Origin: Coriobacteriaceae bacterium
GTDB lineage: Bacteria > Actinomycetota > Coriobacteriia > Coriobacteriales > QAMH01
Direction of reading: 5' to 3'
DNA length: 64,000 nucleotides
Assembly: GCA_025992705.1 (NCBI GenBank)
Contig: DAJPGJ010000001.1
Location: forward strand, 434,001 to 498,000
Positions 26,418-37,588 of this stretch are shown here, piece by piece (the first letter of the stretch is position 1; the number at the start of each line of letters is the position of its first letter). The notes under the pieces were generated by a model. That model was not told the origin of the DNA, ran no database searches, and saw nothing but the letters and a program-made list of their open reading frames with translations. Position numbers and translations under genes: made by a program.

Positions 26418-27056
26418 ATGGCAGAGGAACTGAAGATTGGTACGGCAGAGGAGCGCGAGGAGCTGGCCGAGCAGGCGCTTACCGACGAGAGTCTTGTCGA
26501 TGCGCTCGCGCAGGAGATAGCCGGTTCAAGCAGGATTCGTCGTCAGAAGGCCGCCTCGACCGTCGCGCTCATCGCCGACAAGGACGCAAGCGTTCTGCTT
26601 CCCTATGCCGATGACATCGCCAGTGGCCTGACCAAGCCCGAAGCACAGACGCGCTGGGAAGTTCTGCATGCGCTTGACCAGATGGGCAAGGCCGGCCAGC
26701 GCTATGACGAGGACGTGCTCGTTGCGGCGGAGGACTCGCTGTATGACGAGACGAACGGCTTCGTGCGCGAGGCCGCGTTCCACTTCTTCTGCGGCTACGG
26801 CAGCGCGTCGGTCGACAATTCCGAAGAGGTCTGGACGCAGATCGACGAGGCCATCCAGTGCTATCACGGCAACCCCGAGTTCACCGACATGCTCATGCAG
26901 CTCGTCGCCTTTGCCGAGGGCAACATCTCGCTTGCCACGAGCTCCGCGCTCGCCCAGCGCATGAAGTTCGATTCCGAGAACGCATCGGGCACGCTGCGCA
27001 TGCGCTCGGAGCAGATCGTCGCCGCTCACAAGAAGCGTCTCGAGAACGAGAAGTAG
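26418..27056 (+). CDS. HEAT-repeat-like protein, unknown
   Basis: A 212-residue soluble, acidic, helical protein. Segments such as IRRQKAASTVALIADKD (about 35-51) and AQTRWEVLHALDQMG look like HEAT/armadillo helices, and no enzyme motif is visible. It starts 36 bases after citrate synthase and ends in a Lys/Glu-rich tail. Comparable small HEAT-like proteins are common in Coriobacteriia. Role unknown; possibly a protein-protein adaptor. Confidence 0.65.
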   Translation: MAEELKIGTAEEREELAEQALTDESLVDALAQEIAGSSRIRRQKAASTVALIADKDASVLLPYADDIASGLTKPEAQTRWEVLHALDQMGKAGQRYDEDVLVAAEDSLYDETNGFVREAAFHFFCGYGSASVDNSEEVWTQIDEAIQCYHGNPEFTDMLMQLVAFAEGNISLATSSALAQRMKFDSENASGTLRMRSEQIVAAHKKRLENEK

Positions 27057-27067
27057 CTCGCGACCTT

Positions 27068-27538
27068 CTATCGCTTGTGTACGGGATGCAGGCTGAGCAC
27101 CTCTGCCAATCTGCTGGCATAATACCGCGTGCCATTTGACGTGCCGCACTCCTCGCCGATGTTGAGGAGCAGAAGCTCTATGACCTCGCTGCGATTCCTG
27201 AAGAGCATGGGATACTTGCGCACAAGCAAATCGAGAAAGCCCACCGCGTCCACGTCAAGGGTGACGTGTATGTAGCGCGAGGCCATGAGCCGAGGGTTCC
27301 TGATCTGGTCGATAACCCTGTCCGCTCGCAGCCGCACCAAACCGATGACGAAGCTATCATCGGGTTCTGCCACGTAGATGTGCTCGGATAGAAAGATAAT
27401 GGTCTCGACAAGCTGGCTTACGCTCGCGAAAGTCAACGTATCGTTCTTGAGCAGTGGTAACACAGAAGCGTAGATGTCCTCGCTTACGGCGGCCCGGATC
27501 GTCTCCTTGGGTTTCTCTCGTTGCGGTCTACCAGTCAT
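27068..27538 (-). CDS. Hypothetical protein with two ribbon-helix-helix-like segments
   Basis: A 156-residue protein I do not recognise. The basic N terminus (RPQREKPKETIRAAVSEDIY) and the segments TIRAAVSEDIYASVLPLL and IHVTLDVDAVGFLDLLVRKYP...RSEVIELLLL each look like a beta strand followed by two helices, as in MetJ/Arc-type DNA-binding proteins. AGGAA precedes its ATG. It is convergent with the HEAT-like gene and divergent from the gene at 27647, with about 110 bases between the two starts, so it could regulate its neighbour. Confidence 0.55.
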   Translation of the reverse strand: MTGRPQREKPKETIRAAVSEDIYASVLPLLKNDTLTFASVSQLVETIIFLSEHIYVAEPDDSFVIGLVRLRADRVIDQIRNPRLMASRYIHVTLDVDAVGFLDLLVRKYPMLFRNRSEVIELLLLNIGEECGTSNGTRYYASRLAEVLSLHPVHKR

Positions 27539-27646
27539 CTACATTCCTGTCTCATAGTGGCATCACACGGTTATGCGCAGAGCGGATTATAAGGCAAGGA
27601 GGCGTACAACGGGCAGGTTTGCGTCATCATGAGGGGGATGGGGCAG

Positions 27647-28276
27647 ATGGAGAAGAGGCGCACATCGAACGACGTGGTCGTTCTGACGACACACGAGCGG
27701 AGCGGATACTTCACGGCAGTGCTTGGGGATGATGTTGACCTGCGCTTTAACCCGCACCAGGAAGGCGCACTCGAAGACGTGCTCCACAACACGATTGTGG
27801 CAGGTGGCACGCTTGCGATCATCGACGAAGCGCACTTCATAGATGCCGATGACATGGCCGTCGGGCTCGAGAGATTCTTTCAGGAGGAACCCCATCCGGA
27901 GCGGCTCAGGCTTATCGTCGTCTGCACGCACCGCCAGGCAGGTGATCCGTTCCTTGCCTTTCTTGTTCTGTATTGCGGAATCCACAACATCATTTACGGA
28001 AAAACCGGCGTTGACGTCAGCATTGAGCTGAGCAGGCTCATCGAGCGCGACAACACGCGCGCCGATGTATTGCATCTTGCCGAATCGGGCCGCTGGCAGA
28101 CGGCGAAGCGCGCTGGCCTGCAGCTGGACCTTGGCGACGATGCGTCCAGCGAGCTGATCGAACGTGATGTGCCGGAGAAGGACCCATTCAAGAAGATAAG
28201 CCGCGACGTGCTCATCGATGTCAAGGGCGCCCGGCTTTTGAACTTGCATATCGAAATCAGCGCTGTCGTGGAGTAG
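27647..28276 (+). CDS. Hypothetical protein with receiver-like fold pattern
   Basis: A 209-residue protein of unknown function. The N-terminal 135 residues alternate strands and helices in a CheY/Rossmann-like order: VVVLTT, TLAIIDEAHFIDADD, RLIVVCTH, then GIHNIIYGKTG. This resembles the degenerate receiver domains found in front of some TadZ/ParA-like ATPases, which is an inference from pattern only. The C-terminal third is charged. I choose the ATG at 27647 because GAGGGGG lies nine bases upstream; two earlier in-frame ATGs lack spacing. It precedes a small membrane protein and the large ATPase regulator on the same strand. Confidence 0.55.
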   Translation: MEKRRTSNDVVVLTTHERSGYFTAVLGDDVDLRFNPHQEGALEDVLHNTIVAGGTLAIIDEAHFIDADDMAVGLERFFQEEPHPERLRLIVVCTHRQAGDPFLAFLVLYCGIHNIIYGKTGVDVSIELSRLIERDNTRADVLHLAESGRWQTAKRAGLQLDLGDDASSELIERDVPEKDPFKKISRDVLIDVKGARLLNLHIEISAVVE

Positions 28277-28393
28277 GGACGGCCGATCGAAATCATGGTT
28301 TGAGAAAAGCCATATCTTGTCGAGATGATTTTGTAGAGACGTGACAACGAGGGCGGGTACCCTGCTTCCTCGCAAGAGCAATAGCGAGGAGTA

Positions 28394-28654
28394 ATGATGA
28401 GCATCGAGGTTCCGCCTGCGCCTTCACACGAAAGCGCCCAAGCCGTCATGGCACGCCTCTCCCGGTTTTCGCATGAAGAGGCTCCCGAGGGGCAAAGCGA
28501 GCGTACGTCGCGTCAGCCGCGCATGTTGCTTGCCGTGTCATGCCTGCTGTCAAGCTGCGGAATACTGCTGCTTATCTGTGCAATCGCGGTCATCTGCGTG
28601 CCCGATTCGGCGCTGTCGCGCACCATCACCCTCGTATGCGAAGCACTGTTCTGA
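28394..28654 (+). CDS. Small single-span membrane protein
   Basis: An 86-residue protein: a polar N-terminal half (residues 1-42), then a long hydrophobic segment (about 44-70) and a short tail. GAGGAG lies just before the ATG. It sits 13 bases upstream of the BTAD regulator, so the two are probably co-transcribed, and it might act as its membrane partner. No family recognised. Confidence 0.55.
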   Translation: MMSIEVPPAPSHESAQAVMARLSRFSHEEAPEGQSERTSRQPRMLLAVSCLLSSCGILLLICAIAVICVPDSALSRTITLVCEALF

Positions 28655-28667
28655 GGGGGAATGCGCT

Positions 28668-31340
28668 ATGGCCGAGGAGCTTACGTTTGATTTCGAGACA
28701 TCCGAAGAGGCAGGGGAGGATCTCTCGCTCGATTATCCGGCAGAATTGCAGGCCTCGACGCTTCTGGGGACGCACGTCAAACGCGATGCCCTCATTTCGG
28801 CGATGCTGCAAGACCGCAATGCGCTGCGCCTCATCATGGCGCCGCACGGCTTCGGGAAGACGGAGCTTGCGCGCGAGTATGCGCAGCGCCTCTTCCCTGA
28901 CACCTCCGTTACCTGGATTGATGCCGCAAGCCCTGATTTTTTGCTCGCGCTCGACAGAGACGAGAACATGATCGTGAGGCAAGGCGATGTCTGCGCAAGC
29001 CTCGTCATTCTCGATAACATACCCTGGCTACACGAAGAACGCGCCCATGCCCTCTCTCGGCACGTTGATGCGGCTCTCTACGCGGGCATCGAGGTCATCG
29101 CAACGACGCTGCCCTCTTGCGATGTTCTGAGCGCCCTGCAGGCCGATTGCTTTTCCATACACGCGGTCGAACTGCTTGCAACCGAGCAAGAGTGCGCTCC
29201 GCGGCAGGTGACCGAGCAGGATGGCGGCAGTCGCGCATTCGGCAAGAAGCGTTGGATCGATGCCGGTAAACTGCTGTTTGGACGTGCGGCTTCGGTTATC
29301 TGGGGCGCAAACATGCTGTCCCAGCAGGAGTGCCTCAAGGGGCTGTTCTCCGAGCGTCTCCCGCTCGATCTCGTGCGCGGCATGTTTGCCATGCTCCTGT
29401 TCAAGACGGGCACCATGCGTGATCTCGACGGCATCGGGATTACGCTCAGGAGCGAGGACATCGCGCTGCTTGCGCGTGACTATCCCGTTTTCGGCATCGA
29501 TACGGTATCCGGCGTGTTCGAGGTCGCGGATTTCGAGCTGGCCGATCTCAGACACGCGATTCTCGCCAACAAGCTCGAAGCCATCGTGCTCGAAGGCAAC
29601 CATTCGCTGTCCGAGCGCGTGCTCGGGGCGCTGTTCAAACGCGGTGATTTGCGACGTGGATCCATCATCATCGATGCCTTCTGCAACGACGAACGATGCG
29701 CCGCGTGGCTTGTCGAGCGGGGCTGGGACTTTCTCGATGCGGGCGAGATACATCTTGTCTCGACGCTACTTGACCGTTGCCCCGAGGCAACGTATGCAAA
29801 CAGCTCCATACTGCAGGTGATTCACGCGTGGGTATCCGGCTTGTCGGGAGATGCGCGCGAGGCATGCCATATCGCGCAACATGTTCTCGCCATGCAGAAA
29901 TCGGCCGATAAACCAGATGCCGCGAGTGTCGCGGCTCGCATCGCGCTTGCCCAATTCGACGAGAATGCGATTATCGACACCACGCATTACGAGCTTTCGC
30001 CGAAGATCAAGGCGCCTGATGAGCTCTCCTTTATCACGAGCGTGCTCGACTCCTGTACGAATGCCGAGCTTGCTCGCGCGTTTTGCCTCGATGATCCCGA
30101 GAGCGATCCGCGGTATGGCAAGGGACGCCGTGCACCAGGCAGGCAGCGTGCTCGACAGCTCGGAGCGCTGTTCACCGAGCATGCCGACATGCTCGGAAAC
30201 TCGCGTGCGTTCGGTGTCGCCTTGCACGTGCTCGCACATGTCGATAGTCCCGATCTGCGACATCTGGTCCAGGACCTCGGTTGCGATGCGGTGCTCAGAA
30301 TGCGCAGGCGCGGCGTGACGAGCTTCACCGAGGCGATGCTCGTCTGCGACATGTGGCGGTCGGGGTACTTTGGGCTGGTTGGCCCCGTCGTGGACCGTCG
30401 CGACGCCAAGGTTCTCGACGGTGCTGCCCACATGCTCGAGATGCTTGCCACTTGCTGCGGTCGGGAGTCCGCATCGATACCGTGGAAGCTTCAGGGGCTC
30501 TCTGCGCAAAATGCCGGAAAGTCCGTCCCCAAACCCAACGTTGTCAACAAGACCGGTGATGAGATGTACGTGCGCTTGCTTGGCGGGTTCGAGGTGACCA
30601 TTGGCGAGCGCTATCTGAGCGAGGGCAAGTGGCGCAAGAAGGCCCGCGCGCTCTTCTCCCTGCTCGTCCTCAACCACGGCCGCGATGTGCCGCGTGACGA
30701 CCTTCTCAAGCAGATATGGCCCGGTCTGCCGCGCACGCATGCGCTCGATAACTTCTACACCGTCTGGGGTAACTGCATCTCGATCGTGGGGGAGGCGCCT
30801 TACCTCGAACGCAATGGCGAGTTCTGCCGCATCGATCCGCGCTACGTGCATTCTGATGTCGCGGAGTTCGAGCAGCTCGCGCGGCACCTGCTCGTCTCGG
30901 ATCACGACGCGAACTACCTGCTCGACACCTATGCAAAGATCGAAGCCCTCTACCGGGGAGGTCTCGTGCCCAGCGAGCGTAGCGTGCGAGCTATCAACGC
31001 CCAGCGCGATCGTTACCGTGCGCTCTATGTCGATGCCATGGTCGCGGCGACGGACTGTGCCTTGCGGGTACGCGATACGCGCATCGCTCTGTGGTTCGCG
31101 CGCAAGGCGATGGAGGAAGAGCAGACGCGCGAAGACGTGTACCGTGCGCTCATGAAGGCGCAGATTGCCTCGGGCCAACGTTGTCCGGCGATCAAGACCT
31201 ATCTCTCATGTCGTGATTACCTGCAGGAAACGCTTGGTCTTGATCCATCCATCGAGACGCGCGAGCTCTACAATGCGCTCGTGACCACCGATCCCGAGCT
31301 TTTGCGCCTGGAGGCAGCGCTTGTCCAAAAGGCACCCTGA
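28668..31340 (+). CDS. ATPase-BTAD transcriptional regulator (SARP-like, reversed order)
   Basis: An 890-residue regulator. A STAND/MalT-type NTPase occupies the N-terminal third: Walker A APHGFGKTEL at about 58-67 and SLVILDNIPW as Walker B near 108. A central helical region (about 330-600) follows. The C terminus (about 628-890) starts MYVRLLGGFEVTIGERYL, an OmpR-type winged helix, and continues into a bacterial transcriptional activation domain (BTAD) with tetratricopeptide-like helices ending LGLDPSIETRELYNALV. SARPs usually have the DNA-binding part first; here the ATPase leads, as in MalT-like/BTAD hybrids. GAGGGGG precedes the ATG at 28668. Targets are unknown; pilus or surface genes are guesses. 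Confidence 0.82.
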   Translation: MAEELTFDFETSEEAGEDLSLDYPAELQASTLLGTHVKRDALISAMLQDRNALRLIMAPHGFGKTELAREYAQRLFPDTSVTWIDAASPDFLLALDRDENMIVRQGDVCASLVILDNIPWLHEERAHALSRHVDAALYAGIEVIATTLPSCDVLSALQADCFSIHAVELLATEQECAPRQVTEQDGGSRAFGKKRWIDAGKLLFGRAASVIWGANMLSQQECLKGLFSERLPLDLVRGMFAMLLFKTGTMRDLDGIGITLRSEDIALLARDYPVFGIDTVSGVFEVADFELADLRHAILANKLEAIVLEGNHSLSERVLGALFKRGDLRRGSIIIDAFCNDERCAAWLVERGWDFLDAGEIHLVSTLLDRCPEATYANSSILQVIHAWVSGLSGDAREACHIAQHVLAMQKSADKPDAASVAARIALAQFDENAIIDTTHYELSPKIKAPDELSFITSVLDSCTNAELARAFCLDDPESDPRYGKGRRAPGRQRARQLGALFTEHADMLGNSRAFGVALHVLAHVDSPDLRHLVQDLGCDAVLRMRRRGVTSFTEAMLVCDMWRSGYFGLVGPVVDRRDAKVLDGAAHMLEMLATCCGRESASIPWKLQGLSAQNAGKSVPKPNVVNKTGDEMYVRLLGGFEVTIGERYLSEGKWRKKARALFSLLVLNHGRDVPRDDLLKQIWPGLPRTHALDNFYTVWGNCISIVGEAPYLERNGEFCRIDPRYVHSDVAEFEQLARHLLVSDHDANYLLDTYAKIEALYRGGLVPSERSVRAINAQRDRYRALYVDAMVAATDCALRVRDTRIALWFARKAMEEEQTREDVYRALMKAQIASGQRCPAIKTYLSCRDYLQETLGLDPSIETRELYNALVTTDPELLRLEAALVQKAP

Positions 31341-31485
31341 CCTTTTAGGATGGAGACAGCGCGTGCGCGATGTGTGGCTTCTATGGGCATGCGTTTGTTC
31401 CCCACTCGTCAGGAAGGGGCGCTACTGACCTGTGCTAAAGTAGTACGGACGCCAATATCGTTTCAGAAAAATAAAGGCATGAATC

Positions 31486-34242
<2,757 letters not shown>

Positions 34243-34253
34243 GGTAGCGGGGC

Positions 34254-35357
34254 ATGGCAGACAATCACGCACAGGAGCTCGCGGCACTGCGCGAGCGTAT
34301 CGAGAAGATGGGCTCGTACCTGCACATCGACGACAAGCGCGAGCAACTCGCCGGCCTTGAAGGTCAATCGGCACAGGCGGGTTTCTGGGATGACCAGGAG
34401 CACGCCCAGTCAATCATGAGCAAGGCCGCGGCGCTGCGTGACGAGATTGCGGAATACGACAACGCCGTCTCGCTTCTCGAGGATGCCGAGACGGCAAACG
34501 AGCTTGCGATGGAGGGTGACGACGAGCTTGAGGGCGAGGTCATCGAGTCCATCAGAACGCTTACGTCCAATGCCGACGCGCTCGAGTTGTCTTCGTGGTT
34601 CGACGACGAGCTCGACTCCGGTGACTGTATCGTGACGATCAATCCGGGCCAAGGCGGACTCGAAGCCCAGGACTGGACCGAGATGCTCTTTCGCATGTAC
34701 ACGCGCTACGCCGAGCGCAAAAACTGGAAAGTCACCGTCAACGATGCCCCTGCCGGCGAGGCTATCGGCCTCGACCGTGCGACCTTCACCGTGAGCGGGC
34801 ATAACGCCTACGGCATGCTCAAGAGCGAGCAGGGTGTGCACCGTCTCGTACGCATTAGCCCGACGGATGCCAAGAAGCGTCGTCAGACCACCTTCGGTGG
34901 TGTCGAGGTTTTGCCTGTTTTGCCCGATGACATTGAGGTCGAAATCGACGAAGGGGACTTGCGCATCGACGTCTACCACTCCTCGGGCCACGGTGGCCAG
35001 GGCGTCAACACGACCGACTCCGCCGTGCGCATCACGCATCTGCCCACGGGCATCGTCGTCACCTGTCAAAACGAGCGCTCCCAGCTCCAGAACAAGGCCA
35101 CGGCCATGGGCATTTTGCGCTCCAAGCTCTACGAGCTCGAGCAGGAGAAGCGCGCCAACGCGCTCGACGAGCTGCGCGGCCCCAAGCACGAGATTTCCTT
35201 CGGCAATCAGATCCGCAATTACGTGCTCTACCCATACCAAATGGTCAAGGATCTGCGTAGCGGTGTCGAGACGGGCAACGTGGACGCGGTCTTCGACGGC
35301 GACATCGACGAGTTCGTCGTTGGCTACCACCAATGGCGCGTCAGCGAAGCGAGCTAG
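34254..35357 (+). CDS. prfB: Peptide chain release factor 2
   Basis: A 367-residue RF2 that terminates translation at UGA and UAA. The catalytic GGQ is in SSGHGGQGVNTTDSAV. The anticodon-like tripeptide, SPF in typical RF2, reads Ser-Pro-Thr (codons 34857-34865) in RISPTDAKKRRQT. The gene is a single open frame, so the programmed +1 frameshift that controls RF2 in many bacteria is absent, as in several actinobacteria. Spacing of 11 bases suggests co-transcription with secA. Confidence 0.95.
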   Translation: MADNHAQELAALRERIEKMGSYLHIDDKREQLAGLEGQSAQAGFWDDQEHAQSIMSKAAALRDEIAEYDNAVSLLEDAETANELAMEGDDELEGEVIESIRTLTSNADALELSSWFDDELDSGDCIVTINPGQGGLEAQDWTEMLFRMYTRYAERKNWKVTVNDAPAGEAIGLDRATFTVSGHNAYGMLKSEQGVHRLVRISPTDAKKRRQTTFGGVEVLPVLPDDIEVEIDEGDLRIDVYHSSGHGGQGVNTTDSAVRITHLPTGIVVTCQNERSQLQNKATAMGILRSKLYELEQEKRANALDELRGPKHEISFGNQIRNYVLYPYQMVKDLRSGVETGNVDAVFDGDIDEFVVGYHQWRVSEAS

Positions 35358-35372
35358 GCGGCGTATCGACTG

Positions 35373-35433
35373 GAGCTGCCGCAGGCAGCGTAATGGAGAA
35401 ATCTCACTAAGCTCGAGGAGATTTCTCGACGAC
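35373..35433. repeat. GTCATTTCGA-family repeat cluster c (degenerate pair)
   Basis: Between prfB and the transketolase genes are GGAGCTGCCGCAGGCAGCG followed by TGGAGAAATCTC and, inverted, GAGGAGATTTCTCGACGAC. The outer GTCATTTCGA end is missing, so this is a decayed pair. Confidence 0.7.
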
Positions 35434-35498
35434 TTTCAACGCGTAGCTAGTATGATGAACTGACTTGAAAAACCACTCAATCAAGAGAGGGCGCATCC

Positions 35499-36344
35499 GT
35501 GATCCAAGAGTCTGTGGAAGAGATCGAGGCGCGTGCGAACAACATGCGCAAAAACATCATCAAGATGCTTAAAGAGGCCGGTAGCGGTCACCCTGGTGGG
35601 TCGCTTTCGGCCACGGATATCGTTGCGTCGCTCTACTTCGGCGGCGTGATGAACTACTCCGAGGATGACCCGCAGCACCCTGAGCGCGATTACTTCATCC
35701 TCTCGAAGGGCCATGTCGCGCCGGTGCTCTACGCCGCGCTTGCCGAGCTTGGCCTCGTCCCCGACGACGAGCTGCTCACGCTGCGCAAGCTGCACAGCCG
35801 TCTGCAAGGCCATCCCGACTCCAAGAAACTTCCCGGCGTCGAGGTCTCGACCGGATCGCTCGGCCAGGGCCTTTCGATTGCCGCGGGCGTCGCGCTTGGG
35901 ATGCGTATCGACCGCCAGAACGAGGGTGGCCCCAAGCGCCGTGTCTTCACCCTGCTCGGCGACGGCGAAATCGAGGAGGGCCAGGTCTGGGAAGCGGCCA
36001 TGTTCGCCGCGCATTACGAGCTCGATAACCTCGTCGCCATTGTCGACAACAACAACCTGCAAATTGACGGTGACGTACGCGATGTCGCCGGTCTCGATGG
36101 CATCAGCTCGAAGTTCCAGTCCTTTGGCTGGCAGACGATCGAAGTCGACGGCCACGACGTTAGCGCCGTCATCACCGCACTCAAGACGGCGACGCTTCTC
36201 GAAGGGTCGCCCGTCTGCATCGTTGCCCATACCGTCAAGGGCAAGGGCGTCTCGTTCATGGAAAACCAGGCAGGCTGGCACGGCAAGGCTCCCAACGAAG
36301 AGCAGGCCCGTGATGCGCTTGCCGAGCTTGAGGGGAAGGAGTAG
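35499..36344 (+). CDS. Transketolase, N-terminal subunit
   Basis: A 281-residue TPP-binding half of a split transketolase, used in the non-oxidative pentose phosphate pathway. Key segments are GSGHPGGSLSATDI (about 28-41), the catalytic-type SKGHVAPVLYA, and the TPP motif GDGEIEEGQVWEA...DNNNLQIDG. It starts with GTG at 35499 after GAGAGG. The companion subunit begins three bases after the stop. Two-gene transketolases are common in anaerobes and archaea. Confidence 0.94.
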   Translation: MIQESVEEIEARANNMRKNIIKMLKEAGSGHPGGSLSATDIVASLYFGGVMNYSEDDPQHPERDYFILSKGHVAPVLYAALAELGLVPDDELLTLRKLHSRLQGHPDSKKLPGVEVSTGSLGQGLSIAAGVALGMRIDRQNEGGPKRRVFTLLGDGEIEEGQVWEAAMFAAHYELDNLVAIVDNNNLQIDGDVRDVAGLDGISSKFQSFGWQTIEVDGHDVSAVITALKTATLLEGSPVCIVAHTVKGKGVSFMENQAGWHGKAPNEEQARDALAELEGKE

Positions 36345-36346
36345 CC

Positions 36347-37285
36347 ATGGCACAGACTATCGCGACCCGTGAGGGCTATGGCGAAACGCTCGTCGAGCTC
36401 GTCAAAGAAGGTTATGACATCATGGCCGTCGAGGCCGACCTATCCGGCTCCACCACCACCAAGAAGCTTCAAGATTTTGACCCGAATCGCTTCGTCAACG
36501 TGGGCATTGCCGAGCAGAACATGATTGGCGTTGCCGCGGGTCTCTCGCTTGTTGGCAAGACCGTCTTTACCGGTAGCTTTGCTGCCTTCGGTACGGGCCG
36601 CTGCTACGATCAAATCCGCAATACCGTTTGCTACGCGGGCCTCAACGTCAAGGTCGCCCCGACGCATGCGGGTATCTCCGTGGGTCCGGACGGCGGCAGT
36701 CACCAAATGCTCGAGGACGTGAGCCTCATGCGTGGTCTGCCGGGCATGAACGTGCTCATTCCGGCTGACTACTGGGCTGCCAAGCAAGCCGTCCGCATCG
36801 CGGCAACCACGCCTGGTCCCTTCTACATCCGCCTTGGTCGCGCCAAGGTCCCCACCGTATACGAAGAGGGCACCGTGCTCGAGCTTGGCAAGTCGTACGT
36901 GCTGCGTGAAGGTACGGACGTCACGCTCGTTGCGGGTGGCATCGAGGTCGCGCAGGCGCTCCTCGCCGCTGACGAGCTCGCGAAAGATGGTATATCGGCC
37001 GAGGTCATCGACGTGTTCAGCGTCAAGCCCTTCGACAAGCCCACGTTGCTGGCGAGTATCGAGAAGACCGGCTGCGTTGTGACCTGCGAGGAGCATTCCA
37101 CGGTTGGCGGTCTGGGTTCGGCGGTCGCCGATATCATCGGCGAGAACCATCCCGTGCCCCTCGAGCGCGTCGGCGTGCGTGACATGTTCGGCACGAGCGG
37201 CGAGCCCGATGAGCTGCTTGCAGAATACGGCCTGGATGCCGTCGGCATCGCTACCAAGGCCCGCGCCGCCATCGCGCGCAAGTAG
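36347..37285 (+). CDS. Transketolase, C-terminal subunit
   Basis: A 312-residue pyrimidine-binding and C-terminal half of transketolase. It has EADLSGSTTTKK near 29-40, NVGIAEQNMIGVAAGLSLVGKTVF (with the catalytic Glu of family members) and the C-terminal domain with VVTCEEHSTVGGLGSAVADI. With the preceding gene it makes a full transketolase; a close relative, 1-deoxyxylulose-5-phosphate synthase, has a single chain. Start codon spacing of two bases implies translational coupling. Confidence 0.94.
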   Translation: MAQTIATREGYGETLVELVKEGYDIMAVEADLSGSTTTKKLQDFDPNRFVNVGIAEQNMIGVAAGLSLVGKTVFTGSFAAFGTGRCYDQIRNTVCYAGLNVKVAPTHAGISVGPDGGSHQMLEDVSLMRGLPGMNVLIPADYWAAKQAVRIAATTPGPFYIRLGRAKVPTVYEEGTVLELGKSYVLREGTDVTLVAGGIEVAQALLAADELAKDGISAEVIDVFSVKPFDKPTLLASIEKTGCVVTCEEHSTVGGLGSAVADIIGENHPVPLERVGVRDMFGTSGEPDELLAEYGLDAVGIATKARAAIARK

Positions 37286-37308
37286 CAGGAGACTCGACAC
37301 GAAGCCCC

Positions 37309-37475
37309 CTCTGTCATTTCGAGCTGGCGAAGCGCCCCTTTGTCATTTCGAGCGGAGCGAAGCGAAGTCGAGAAATCTCCCGACGAGAGATCTCTCCACT
37401 CCGGTGCCTGGCGGCACCTCCAGTCGAGATGACAGGGGCCCGCGCTGGCGGCCGCTCCAGTCGAGATGACAGGGC
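37309..37475. repeat. GTCATTTCGA hairpin repeat cluster d
   Basis: At least four copies in both orientations fill most of the 300-base gap before ftsE: GTCATTTCGAGCTGGCGAAGC, a forward copy ending GTCGAGAAATCTCC, an inverted copy with stem GGTGCC/GGCACC and ending GTCGAGATGAC, and a further partial inverted copy with GGCGGCCGC. They precede the ftsE promoter region. Confidence 0.88.
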
Positions 37476-37523
37476 CCGCCCCTCCCATACGTGAACGCTT
37501 TGTGATGTTCGCGATATTTCCAT

Positions 37524-37550
37524 TTGACTTGCGCGGCAGTGGGATAGAAT
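37524..37550 (+). promoter_or_regulatory. Putative promoter of the ftsEX operon
   Basis: TTGACT at 37524-37529 and TAGAAT at 37545-37550 are separated by 15 bases, slightly short of ideal, and lie about 40 bases before the ftsE GTG and after the repeat cluster. Confidence 0.4.
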
Positions 37551-37588
37551 ACGTAACCGACTAAGCTGAATGAGATCGGAGTTGAAAC

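Noticed and set aside
34254..34400. Programmed frameshift in prfB
   Set aside because: The gene is one continuous frame of normal length, with no internal CTTTGAC slip site needed.
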